Part shown: piece after piece, positions 1 to 5,350 of the stretch
Layout: each line of letters begins with the position of its first letter
How positions within the stretch are numbered: the first letter of the stretch is position 1
Origin: an uncultured Clostridia bacterium
Lineage (GTDB): Bacteria; Bacillota; Clostridia; Christensenellales; Aristaeellaceae
Reading direction: 5' to 3'
Length of the DNA stretch: 6,107 nt
Assembly (NCBI GenBank): GCA_946626395.1
Contig: CAMOUF010000066.1
Coordinates: 1-6,107 of the forward strand
The notes under the pieces: model-generated
What the model was told of the DNA's origin: nothing
Databases searched by the model: none
What the model saw: the letters and a program-made list of their open reading frames with translations, nothing else
Translations under genes and position numbers: made by a program

Positions 1-2179
1 AGAGGATCTTTTCCATGTAGGCCACGGTCTGGGCCTTGGAGCGGGAGATGGTCATGTTCTGACCGCCGATGACGTAGCTGGGACGCAGCAGCACGGGATA
101 GCCCAGCTCCTCCGCGGCGCTGACCGCTTCTTCCAGGGTGTTCACGCCCATGCCCCGGGGACGGCGGATGCCGAACTGCTCCAGCAGCTTATCGAACCGG
201 GCGCGATCTTCCGCAATGTCGATGGACTCGGCGGAAGTGCCCAAAATGCGGATGCCGTGCTCGTCCAGATACTTGGTCAGCTTGATAGCGGTCTGCCCGC
301 CAAAAGCCACCACCACGCCAACGGGCTGTTCCACCTGGATGATCTGCATGACATCCTCGGGGGTCAGGGGTTCAAAGTACAGGCGGTTGGCGGTATCGTA
401 GTCGGTGGACACGGTCTCCGGGTTGTTGTTGACGATCACCACGTCATACCCCATTTCCTGGAGCGTCCACACACAGTGCACGGACGAATAGTCAAACTCG
501 ATGCCCTGACCGATGCGGATGGGGCCGGAACCCAGCACCATCACCACCGGCTTTCCGCTGCGGGGGAAGGGGCGGCTCTGGCAGGGCTCGCCCACCGAGG
601 AATAGAAGTAAGGCCGTTCGGTGCCGAACACCGCCGCGCAGGTTTCCACGATCTGGAAGGCAAAGGGCGTGGCGGGAATCTCCCTGGCCCCGCTGATGCG
701 CAGCAGGGCGGAATCCGGGTAGCCCAGCTCCTTGCCCTGGTGAATGTTTTCCGGGGTGGCTCCTTCCCTGGTCAGCTTCCCTTCAAAGTCGGAAAGGTTC
801 TTGAGCTTATTCAGGAAGTAGGGGTCGATCATGGTGATCTGGTAAATTTCTTCGATGGGCACCCCTGCCTTGATGGCCTCGAACACGGTGAAGATCCGCC
901 GATCGTCCTGGGCGGCCAGGCGTTTACGGATGGGCTGGCTGTTCAGCGGCGCGGCGTTCAGGGTGTCCAGGCCGATTTCAGCGCCCCGCACCGCCTTCAT
1001 CATGGCGGCCTCAAAGGTGGGCGCGATGGACATCACTTCGCCCGTGGCCTTCATCTGGGTGCCCAGCTTGCGGCTGGAGCCCGCGAACTTGTCAAAGGGC
1101 CACTTGGGAAACTTCACCACGATGTAGTCCACCGCCGGCTCAAACCCCGCCAGGGAGAAGCCGGTTTCCGGGTGCTTGATTTCGGCAAGGGTATAGCCCA
1201 GAGCCAGCCTGGTGGTGATTTTGGCGATGGGATAGCCCGTGGCCTTGCTGGCCAAAGCGGAGGACCGGGAAACCCGGGGGTTTACCTCGATCACCGCGTA
1301 TTCGCTGCCGTCGGGCTTTAAGGCGAACTGGCAGTTGCAGCCGCCCACGATGCCGATGGCCGCCACGATGTCCAGGGCCGCCTTTCGCAGCATGGAAAAT
1401 TCCCGTTCATTCAGAGTCAGAGCAGGGGCGGCCACGATGGAGTCGCCGGTGTGCACGCCCACGGGGTCGATGTTTTCCATGGAGCAGACGGACACTGCGC
1501 AGCCGGTGGCGTCCCGCATGGTTTCAAACTCGATTTCCTTCCAGCCGGAGATGCACTTTTCCACCAGAATCTGGGTGATGGGAGAAAGATCCAGGCCGAT
1601 TTTGGCAATGACCTTCAATTCCTCCGGGGTGTCCGCGATGCCGCCGCCGGTGCCCCCCAGGGTAAAGGCGGGACGCACGATGATGGGATAGCCGATTTTT
1701 TCGGCAATGGCCAGGGCGGTGTCCACGTCCATGGCAATATCCGAGGGCACGCAGGGCTGGCCGATGGCGGCCATGGTGTCCCGGAACAGCTCCCGGTCCT
1801 CCGCCTTGTCGATGCCGTCAATGTCCGTGCCCAGCAGCTTCACGCCATACTTTTCCAGGGTGCCGTTGCGCTTGAGCTGCATGGCGATGGTCAGGCCGGT
1901 CTGCCCGCCCAGGCCCGCCAGCAGCCCGTCCGGCCGCTCCTTCTCGATCACCCGGGCCACGGTTTCCGCGTTCAGGGCTTCCAGATAGATTTCGTTGGCC
2001 AGATGCTGGTCGGTCATGATGGTGGCGGGGTTGGAATTCACCAGCACCGTGTCCAGCCCTTCATCCTTTAAAACCCGGCAGGCCTGGGCTCCGGCGTAGT
2101 CAAATTCCGCAGCCTGGCCGATCACGATGGGGCCGGAGCCGATGACCATGACCTTGTGAATGGATTTATCTCTTGGCAT
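1..2179 (-). CDS. carB: Carbamoyl-phosphate synthase large subunit, 3' end off the window edge
   Basis: CarB makes carbamoyl phosphate from bicarbonate, ATP and ammonia delivered by the glutaminase subunit CarA, feeding arginine and pyrimidine synthesis in the cytoplasm. The frame is open from the ATG at 2179 to the left edge: 726 of the roughly 1060-1070 codons usual for the family. The N-terminal half begins MPRDKSIHKVMVIGSGPIVIGQ and carries the pre-ATP-grasp signature GQAAEFDYAG, then VNSNPATIMTD. The first ATP-grasp domain has the glycine-rich loop TLGGTGGG and the metal-binding stretch VIEVNPRVSRSSALASKATG. The internal duplication expected of CarB is clear: a second pre-ATP-grasp segment reads VLGSGPIRIGQGIEFDYSS, then NNNPETVSTDYD. 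The second ATP-grasp domain has begun when the window ends; the rest of it and the C-terminal allosteric domain lie outside. No frameshift was seen. A ribosome binding site (AAAGGACGG, 2188-2196) supports the start. No carA is adjacent upstream; an unknown gene occupies that place. Confidence 0.97.
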   Translation of the reverse strand, partial: MPRDKSIHKVMVIGSGPIVIGQAAEFDYAGAQACRVLKDEGLDTVLVNSNPATIMTDQHLANEIYLEALNAETVARVIEKERPDGLLAGLGGQTGLTIAMQLKRNGTLEKYGVKLLGTDIDGIDKAEDRELFRDTMAAIGQPCVPSDIAMDVDTALAIAEKIGYPIIVRPAFTLGGTGGGIADTPEELKVIAKIGLDLSPITQILVEKCISGWKEIEFETMRDATGCAVSVCSMENIDPVGVHTGDSIVAAPALTLNEREFSMLRKAALDIVAAIGIVGGCNCQFALKPDGSEYAVIEVNPRVSRSSALASKATGYPIAKITTRLALGYTLAEIKHPETGFSLAGFEPAVDYIVVKFPKWPFDKFAGSSRKLGTQMKATGEVMSIAPTFEAAMMKAVRGAEIGLDTLNAAPLNSQPIRKRLAAQDDRRIFTVFEAIKAGVPIEEIYQITMIDPYFLNKLKNLSDFEGKLTREGATPENIHQGKELGYPDSALLRISGAREIPATPFAFQIVETCAAVFGTERPYFYSSVGEPCQSRPFPRSGKPVVMVLGSGPIRIGQGIEFDYSSVHCVWTLQEMGYDVVIVNNNPETVSTDYDTANRLYFEPLTPEDVMQIIQVEQPVGVVVAFGGQTAIKLTKYLDEHGIRILGTSAESIDIAEDRARFDKLLEQFGIRRPRGMGVNTLEEAVSAAEELGYPVLLRPSYVIGGQNMTISRSKAQTVAYMEKIL

Positions 2180-2182
2180 AAT

Positions 2183-2647
2183 TCATTCCGTCCTTTGCAA
2201 AAAATCTTGTTTTTTCATGATTGCTTGGAGTTCCTCGTACTCTTTTTCTTCAAGCGGAATCAATAAAATTTGAATATCAAACTGCCGAATTGCTTCCGCT
2301 AATGCACTGGCTCCGGTCAATTGCTGATGTTCCTCTTTGCTGCATACCACAATATATTTTTGAAAAGTACAGCCCATAGCTTTATCGTGAAGCAGCATTT
2401 TTAATACATCAGAGGCTATTTTATCAGGCTGTCCACCTTTTAATTTTCCAGCGTGTGTATGAATTTCACCAATGATGCAATGCTCTTTGGAATAAAAATC
2501 TGGCATGATCGACACTTTTGGTTCAGACTGTATCATTAGGACCGGGTTTGATTTCAATTTTACGCTTAATATTCTTTGGACTTCCTTAAACAATTTTTCT
2601 TCCAACCTGCGTTGACATTCGGAGGATGAATTGCTGTACTTTCCCAT
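2183..2647 (-). CDS. Hypothetical protein, possibly nuclease-fold-like, directly upstream of carB
   Basis: I do not recognise a named family with certainty. The 154-residue product has no signal peptide or membrane segment. It has a charged N-terminal helix (about 9-33) and then a conserved-looking core at about 48-85: MPD (D50), GEIHTH (E61, H63, H65), GKLKGGQPDK (K68, K70, Q73, K76) and D80. A strand with YIVVC (98-102) follows, then a Gln-Phe-Asp segment and a Glu/Lys-rich C-terminus. The order D50...E61-x-H63 with nearby lysines recalls the PD-(D/E)XK nuclease core with the usual lysine position altered; this is a tentative inference. The ATG at 2647 has a good AAGGAG site about 6 nt upstream. 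The gene is visibly more AT-rich than carB and argF, which suggests separate acquisition. Its TGA stop (2183-2185) is followed by one ATT codon and then the in-frame carB ATG. The carB ribosome binding site lies inside its last codons, so the two genes are probably translationally coupled. Confidence 0.8.
   Translation of the reverse strand: MGKYSNSSSECQRRLEEKLFKEVQRILSVKLKSNPVLMIQSEPKVSIMPDFYSKEHCIIGEIHTHAGKLKGGQPDKIASDVLKMLLHDKAMGCTFQKYIVVCSKEEHQQLTGASALAEAIRQFDIQILLIPLEEKEYEELQAIMKKQDFLQRTE
2188..2196 (-). promoter_or_regulatory. carB ribosome binding site inside the upstream gene
   Basis: AAAGGACGG lies 8 nt before the carB ATG at 2179. It forms part of the last sense codons of the upstream gene, whose stop codon (2183-2185) falls between the site and the carB start. 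Ribosomes finishing the first gene would release at the point where carB initiation begins. Confidence 0.75.
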
Positions 2648-2666
2648 TGATCTCCTTTTCTAATTC

Positions 2667-2694
2667 TTGACATTCTGGCAATTCTGCGTATAAT
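2667..2694 (+). promoter_or_regulatory. Perfect-consensus promoter of the putative antitoxin RNA
   Basis: TTGACA (2667-2672), a 16-bp spacer and TATAAT (2689-2694) match the sigma-A consensus at all 12 positions. The predicted start is near 2701. No convincing protein gene lies downstream on this strand; the transcript would run antisense into the 3' end of the small toxin gene. A very strong promoter for a noncoding antisense RNA is typical of type I antitoxins, which must outnumber the toxin mRNA. Confidence 0.8.
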
Positions 2695-2718
2695 AAAAGA
2701 CAGGGAGTGTGTTGGCTA
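2690..2718 (-). promoter_or_regulatory. Candidate promoter for the hypothetical gene and carB
   Basis: TAGCCA (2713-2718, 4 of 6 matches to TTGACA), a 17-bp spacer and TATTAT (2690-2695, 5 of 6) read leftward. The predicted start near 2683 gives a leader of about 35 nt to the ATG at 2647. The -10 box overlaps the -10 of the much stronger plus-strand promoter, and an AT palindrome can resemble a box on both strands by chance, so this is a weak call. Read-through from the toxin or argF promoters is the alternative. Confidence 0.35.
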
Positions 2719-2755
2719 CCCGGAGCTTGCCCACCTACCGGCGGGTTAAGTCCAT

Positions 2756-2791
2756 AAAGCCACCGCGCATTTGGCGATACGCGGTGGCTTT
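2756..2791. terminator. Perfect 12-bp hairpin at the toxin 3' end, possibly bidirectional terminator
   Basis: AAAGCCACCGCG (2756-2767) and CGCGGTGGCTTT (2780-2791) are exact inverted repeats with a 12-nt loop. On the minus strand it lies 4 nt after the toxin TAA (2796-2798) and ends in TTTATGG; on the plus strand it is followed by CTCATTACTTC. The A/T ends on both sides fit a bidirectional terminator, but both U tracts are short, so termination may be partial. It probably also protects the toxin mRNA 3' end. Confidence 0.7.
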
Positions 2792-2795
2792 CTCA

Positions 2796-2882
2796 TTACT
2801 TCTTTTGATTGTACATGGCAATCAATTTCAGCAAGAGGGTCATAGCTGCGATACAAATCATGATGATTTCGTATGTGCTCAT
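2796..2882 (-). CDS. 28-residue holin-like membrane toxin (type I toxin-antitoxin system)
   Basis: The peptide starts MSTYEIIMICIAAM, continues with a Leu-rich stretch around a single lysine (K19), and ends MYNQKK. A short polar N-terminus, one hydrophobic helix (about 6-23) and a basic tail are the features of the Gram-positive 'putative holin-like toxin' group (Pfam Hol_Tox, as I recall). The MSTYE start is also how I recall Bacillus TxpA beginning. Such peptides insert in the cell membrane and are toxic when made in excess. The ATG at 2882 has AGGTG 6 nt upstream; tandem stops TAA and TGA end the frame. It has its own promoter (2976-3004), a 5' UTR of about 87 nt with a hairpin over the ribosome binding site, and a hairpin just after the stop. 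A strong opposing promoter supplies the antisense RNA. The gene is below usual length cut-offs and would be missed by most gene finders. Toxicity itself is inferred. Confidence 0.85.
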   Translation of the reverse strand: MSTYEIIMICIAAMTLLLKLIAMYNQKK

Positions 2883-2888
2883 GTCCGA

Positions 2889-2920
2889 CACCTGCCTTTC
2901 CTATGTAAGTCCGGCAGGCG
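2889..2920 (-). promoter_or_regulatory. Toxin leader hairpin masking the ribosome binding site
   Basis: In the toxin mRNA, CGCCTGCC (2920-2913) can pair with GGCAGGTG (2896-2889) as 8 bp including one G-U pair, with a 16-nt loop. The 3' strand of the stem contains the AGGTG ribosome binding site 6 nt before the ATG at 2882, so translation should be low until the stem opens. Sequestered ribosome binding sites are common in type I toxin mRNAs. The pairing is seen in the sequence; the regulatory role is inferred. Confidence 0.6.
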
Positions 2921-2947
2921 CAAGCTCCGCGTATGTCTCCCTGTCCT

Positions 2948-2975
2948 GCCATCCGATTGCTCGGCTGGCTTTTTT
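2948..2975 (+). terminator. Rho-independent terminator for the antisense RNA; its complement is the toxin mRNA 5' stem-loop
   Basis: GCCATCCG (2948-2955), a 6-nt loop and CGGCTGGC (2962-2969) form an 8-bp stem with one mismatch, followed by six T (2970-2975). This is a canonical plus-strand terminator with no plus-strand protein gene before it, so the antisense RNA is the obvious client. On the other strand the same bases would be the first nucleotides of the toxin mRNA (start near 2969), giving it a 5'-terminal stem-loop. Confidence 0.7.
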
Positions 2976-2994
2976 ATTATATAGACAATCGGAT
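2951..2994. repeat. 9-bp inverted repeat straddling the toxin -10 box
   Basis: ATCCGATTG (2951-2959) and CAATCGGAT (2986-2994) are exact inverted copies 26 bp apart. They lie on either side of the toxin -10 box and predicted start. The left copy also overlaps the terminator stem, so part of the match may reflect other constraints. It could be a regulator binding site or a cruciform; nothing in the window says which. Confidence 0.5.
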
Positions 2995-3004
2995 AGACAG
3001 TCAA
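2976..3004 (-). promoter_or_regulatory. Toxin gene promoter
   Basis: TTGACT (2999-3004, 5 of 6), a 17-bp spacer and TATAAT (2976-2981, 6 of 6) read leftward toward the toxin. The predicted start is near 2969, at the first G of a hairpin. The promoter is strong but slightly weaker than the opposing antitoxin promoter, the usual balance in such pairs. Confidence 0.8.
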
Positions 3005-3039
3005 GGAAATATGTTTCGCTCACCCAATTGGTCTCTTTG

Positions 3040-3066
3040 GTACTTTCTCTGGGCCAGAGAAAGTAC
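3040..3066. repeat. 13-bp near-perfect palindrome downstream of argF
   Basis: GTACTTTCTCTGG (3040-3052) and CCAGAGAAAGTAC (3054-3066) are exact inverted repeats around one central base. It sits 18 nt after the argF stop, before the toxin promoter. Neither strand has a U tract, so it is a poor intrinsic terminator. It looks more like a dispersed intergenic palindrome (REP-like) or an mRNA 3'-end stabiliser. A genome-wide copy count would decide. Confidence 0.65.
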
Positions 3067-3084
3067 GCGTCTCCTCCCCCGTCC

Positions 3085-4068
3085 TTACAGCGTTGCCGCC
3101 ATCACGGCCTTGATGGTATGCATCCGGTTTTCGGCCTCGTCGAACACGATGGACTGGGGGCCCTCGAACACGTCGTCCGTCACCTCCATGGCGGTGAGGC
3201 CGAACTTTTCATGGATCTGTTTTCCGATGGTGGTATTCAGGTCATGGAAGGCGGGCAGGCAGTGCATGAAGCGGCACTGGGGCCCGGCGTTTGCCATCAG
3301 CGCGGCGTTTACCTGATAGGGCTTCAGGGCGGCGATGCGCTCGGCCCAGACCGCGTCCGGCTCGCCCATGGACACCCACACGTCGGTGTAAATCACATCG
3401 GCTTTTTTCGTGGCTTCCATGGGGTCCTCGATGAATTGCAGGGTGGCCCCGGTCTCCGCGGCGATGGCCTGGCATTGAGCGGTCAGCGCCGGGTTGGGGA
3501 AGTACGCCTTAGGCGCGCAGGCCACGAAATGCATTCCCATCTTCGCACAGCCCACCATCAGGGAATCCCCCATGTTGTAGCGGGCGTCGCCCATGTACAC
3601 CAGCTTCTTTCCCTTCAGGCCGCCGAAATGCTCCTGAATGGTGAGGAAGTCCGCTAAAATCTGGGTGGGGTGAAATTCGTTGGTCAGCCCGTTCCACACC
3701 GGCACGCCGGAATACCGGGCCAGCGCTTCCACGATTTCCTGGCCGTAGCCCCGGTACTCGATGCCGTCGTACATCCGGCCCAGCACCCGGGCCGTGTCGG
3801 CAATGCTTTCCTTTTTGCCGATCTGGCTGCCCGAGGGGTCCAGGTACGTGGAATGCATGCCCAGGTCCGCCGCCGCCACCTCGAAGGAGCAGCGGGTGCG
3901 GGTGCTGGTTTTTTCAAAAATCAGGGCCACGTTTTTGCCCTCGTGTATTCGGTGGGCGATGCCCGTCTTTTTCTTTTCCTTCAGGTCCGCCGCCAGACTC
4001 AAAAGCCCCCCGATCTCCTCCGGGGTAAAATCCAATAGGGTTAAAAAACTCCGTCCTTTTAAATCCAT
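3085..4068 (-). CDS. argF: Ornithine carbamoyltransferase
   Basis: This cytoplasmic enzyme joins carbamoyl phosphate to ornithine to give citrulline, the sixth step of arginine synthesis. The 327-residue product is of normal family length. The carbamoyl-phosphate site STRTR is at 55-59. HPTQ (133-136) lies in the hinge region, and the ornithine-binding DVWVSMG is at 229-235. The catalytic-cysteine motif MHCLPA is at 268-273 (C270). The start at 4068 is chosen because GGAGG (4077-4081) lies 8 nt upstream and the predicted transcription start is near 4141. An in-frame ATG at 4149 would lie in the promoter -10 box. A catabolic role (arcB in arginine deiminase pathways) cannot be excluded from sequence alone. 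The arginine-box-like operators and the carB neighbour on the same strand favour the biosynthetic role. Confidence 0.95.
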   Translation of the reverse strand: MDLKGRSFLTLLDFTPEEIGGLLSLAADLKEKKKTGIAHRIHEGKNVALIFEKTSTRTRCSFEVAAADLGMHSTYLDPSGSQIGKKESIADTARVLGRMYDGIEYRGYGQEIVEALARYSGVPVWNGLTNEFHPTQILADFLTIQEHFGGLKGKKLVYMGDARYNMGDSLMVGCAKMGMHFVACAPKAYFPNPALTAQCQAIAAETGATLQFIEDPMEATKKADVIYTDVWVSMGEPDAVWAERIAALKPYQVNAALMANAGPQCRFMHCLPAFHDLNTTIGKQIHEKFGLTAMEVTDDVFEGPQSIVFDEAENRMHTIKAVMAATL

Positions 4069-4101
4069 GAGCATATCCTCCAAGGTCGTTTCCCGGGTTG
4101 A

Positions 4102-4155
4102 ATGTATAATCATACAAAAATCAACAATTCCTGTATGAATATGCATCATTATACA
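4102..4155 (-). promoter_or_regulatory. Duplicated operator, candidate ArgR/AhrC arginine boxes
   Basis: Two 15-nt copies, TGTATAATGATGCAT (4155-4141) and TGTATGATTATACAT (4116-4102), agree at 12 positions, in the same orientation with centres 39 bp apart. The second contains an exact TGTAT/ATACA inverted repeat. The first overlaps the argF -10 box, so a bound repressor would block the promoter. AT-rich imperfect palindromes of this kind resemble arginine-repressor boxes (CAT-rich, ATTCA half-sites), and ATTCAT and ATTCAA occur next to the copies. Assignment to ArgR is inference from the gene regulated. Confidence 0.5.
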
Positions 4156-4176
4156 TCAATGAAAAAGGGCTGTCAA
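4148..4176 (-). promoter_or_regulatory. Perfect-consensus argF promoter
   Basis: TTGACA (4171-4176), a 17-bp spacer and TATAAT (4148-4153) match the sigma-A consensus fully. The predicted start near 4141 gives a 5' UTR of about 73 nt before the argF ATG at 4068. Confidence 0.85.
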
Positions 4177-4250
4177 TGGAGGAAAACCGCTTATCCAGGA
4201 AGAAAGAAAAAATATACAAAGAAAAAACGCTGGCCTTCTGCGTCCGTCCC

Positions 4251-4279
4251 TTGACGGCGGGGAAGGAACATGGTTAAAT
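4251..4279 (+). promoter_or_regulatory. Candidate promoter of the threonine aldolase gene
   Basis: TTGACG (4251-4256, 5 of 6), a 17-bp spacer and TTAAAT (4274-4279, 4 of 6). The predicted start near 4286 lies just before the AGGAGG site at 4297-4302, giving a short leader. If correct, it rules out the upstream in-frame ATG at 4270 as the start codon. An A-rich tract at 4201-4227 lies further upstream. Confidence 0.4.
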
Positions 4280-4311
4280 GGGGAAGATCCAGGATCAGGA
4301 GGAAAAGAAGC

Positions 4312-5349
4312 ATGCTTTCATTTGAAAACGATTATTCCGAGGGGGCCCATCCACAGATTTTGCAGGCGCTGGCGGACACCAATTTTGTGCAGCAGGTGGG
4401 CTACGGAGAGGATGAATATTCCGCCCGGGCCAAAGAAAAAATCCGGGCGGCCATCGGTGACCCCGAGGCGGACATCTTTTTTCTGGTGGGCGGCACCCAG
4501 ACCAATCAGGTGGTCCTTGACGCCCTGCTGCACGGCACCGAGGGCGTGGTGGCCGCCCAGACGAGCCATGTGAACGTGCATGAAGCCGGGGCTATCGAAT
4601 ACACCGGCCACAAGGTGCTGACGGTGCCGGAGCACGGGGGCAAAATGGACGCCGGGGAGCTGCGGGTTTTCCTGGAAAATTTTTATGCCGATCCCACCTA
4701 TCCCCATATGGTGTACCCCGGCGCGGTGTACATTTCCCATCCCACGGAGTACGGCACCCTGTATACCAAAGAGGAATTAACCGCCCTGAGCCGGGTATGC
4801 CGGGAATACAAAATCCCCCTGTTTATGGACGGGGCCCGGCTGGGCTACGGCCTGATGAGCGAAAGGGCGGACGTGACCTTGCCCGACATCGCCGCCCTGT
4901 GCGACGCCTTTTATATCGGCGGCACCAAGGTGGGGGCCCTGTGCGGGGAGGCGGTGGTGTTCCCCCGGCGGGGTGCGCCCAAGCGGTTCATCACCCATAT
5001 CAAGCAGCACGGGGCCATGGTGGCCAAGGGGCGGCTGCTGGGGGTACAGTTCGATACCCTGTTTACCGATGACCTGTATTTTGCCATCAGCCGCCACGCC
5101 ATCCACATGGCGGAAAAAATGAAAAAAGGGTTTGCGGAACGGGGGTATTCCTTCTTCCTGGACTCCCCCACCAATCAGCAGTTCGTGATCCTGCCCAATG
5201 AGGAAATGGAGCGTCTGTCCGGCAAGGTCCGCTTTTCCTACTGGGGAAAATACGACGATGGCCACGCCGTGGTGCGCTTCGCCACCTCCTGGGCCACCTC
5301 CCCGGAAAACGTGGACGCGCTGATGAAGCTGATGGATGTTCAAAGGTAA
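4312..5349 (+). CDS. ltaE: Threonine aldolase family PLP enzyme (low-specificity L-threonine aldolase)
   Basis: Enzymes of this fold-type I family split L-threonine or L-allo-threonine into glycine and acetaldehyde, using pyridoxal phosphate in the cytoplasm. The product is 345 residues, the usual length. It starts with the typical FENDYSEGAHP. GGTQTN (60-65) fits the cofactor phosphate loop. SHVNVHE (85-91) supplies the histidine that stacks on the cofactor. MDGARLGYG (172-180) has the aspartate that pairs with the pyridine nitrogen (D173). GGTK (203-206) holds the Schiff-base lysine K206. VRFATSW (321-327) has the arginine expected to bind the substrate carboxylate (R322). The ATG at 4312 is chosen for AGGAGG at 4297-4302, 9 nt upstream; the ATG at 4270 lacks a well-spaced site. 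The gene diverges from argF and shows no operon partner. Related beta-eliminating lyases share the fold, so exact substrate preference is uncertain, as is the symbol. Confidence 0.9.
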   Translation: MLSFENDYSEGAHPQILQALADTNFVQQVGYGEDEYSARAKEKIRAAIGDPEADIFFLVGGTQTNQVVLDALLHGTEGVVAAQTSHVNVHEAGAIEYTGHKVLTVPEHGGKMDAGELRVFLENFYADPTYPHMVYPGAVYISHPTEYGTLYTKEELTALSRVCREYKIPLFMDGARLGYGLMSERADVTLPDIAALCDAFYIGGTKVGALCGEAVVFPRRGAPKRFITHIKQHGAMVAKGRLLGVQFDTLFTDDLYFAISRHAIHMAEKMKKGFAERGYSFFLDSPTNQQFVILPNEEMERLSGKVRFSYWGKYDDGHAVVRFATSWATSPENVDALMKLMDVQR

Positions 5350-5350
5350 A

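Larger units (their letters stand above)
2701..2975 (+). ncRNA. Putative antisense RNA antitoxin to the holin-like toxin
   Basis: The transcript would start near 2701 from the perfect promoter just upstream. It has two possible ends. The short form (about 95 nt) would stop at the 12-bp hairpin 2756-2791, which is followed only by a poor T tract, and would overlap just the toxin mRNA 3' end. The long form (about 275 nt) would stop at the canonical terminator ending at 2975 and would cover the toxin gene, its leader and its predicted transcription start. Overlap of a strong antisense RNA with a tiny hydrophobic ORF is the arrangement known for Bacillus txpA/RatA and bsrG/SR4. That this RNA exists is an inference from promoter and terminator signals; its length is open. 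Confidence 0.6.

Noticed and set aside
257..1321. Long plus-strand open frame (354 codons)
   Set aside because: It lies wholly antisense to carB. The His/Gly-rich product is a reverse-frame artefact of GC-rich coding DNA and has no ribosome binding site or recognisable domain.
2746..2952. Minus-strand open frame of 68 codons overlapping the toxin
   Set aside because: It is in a different frame from the 28-codon toxin, runs through the leader hairpin and 3' hairpin, and has no family resemblance; the toxin frame has the ribosome binding site and family features.
2809..3657. Plus-strand open frame of 282 codons across the toxin locus and argF
   Set aside because: It runs antisense through the toxin gene and argF, contains the plus-strand terminator, and its product is low-complexity in the argF part.
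4069..4149. N-terminal extension of argF to the ATG at 4149
   Set aside because: That ATG lies in the promoter -10 region, upstream of the predicted transcription start, and the extra 27 residues do not look like the ornithine carbamoyltransferase N-terminus.
4270..4311. N-terminal extension of the threonine aldolase to the ATG at 4270
   Set aside because: It lacks a well-spaced ribosome binding site, may lie upstream of the transcription start, and adds a basic stretch not typical of the family; AGGAGG serves the ATG at 4312.
4777..5343. Minus-strand open frame of 188 codons
   Set aside because: It is antisense to the threonine aldolase gene, whose catalytic motifs are all intact; the reverse product is Gly/His/Pro-rich without a domain.
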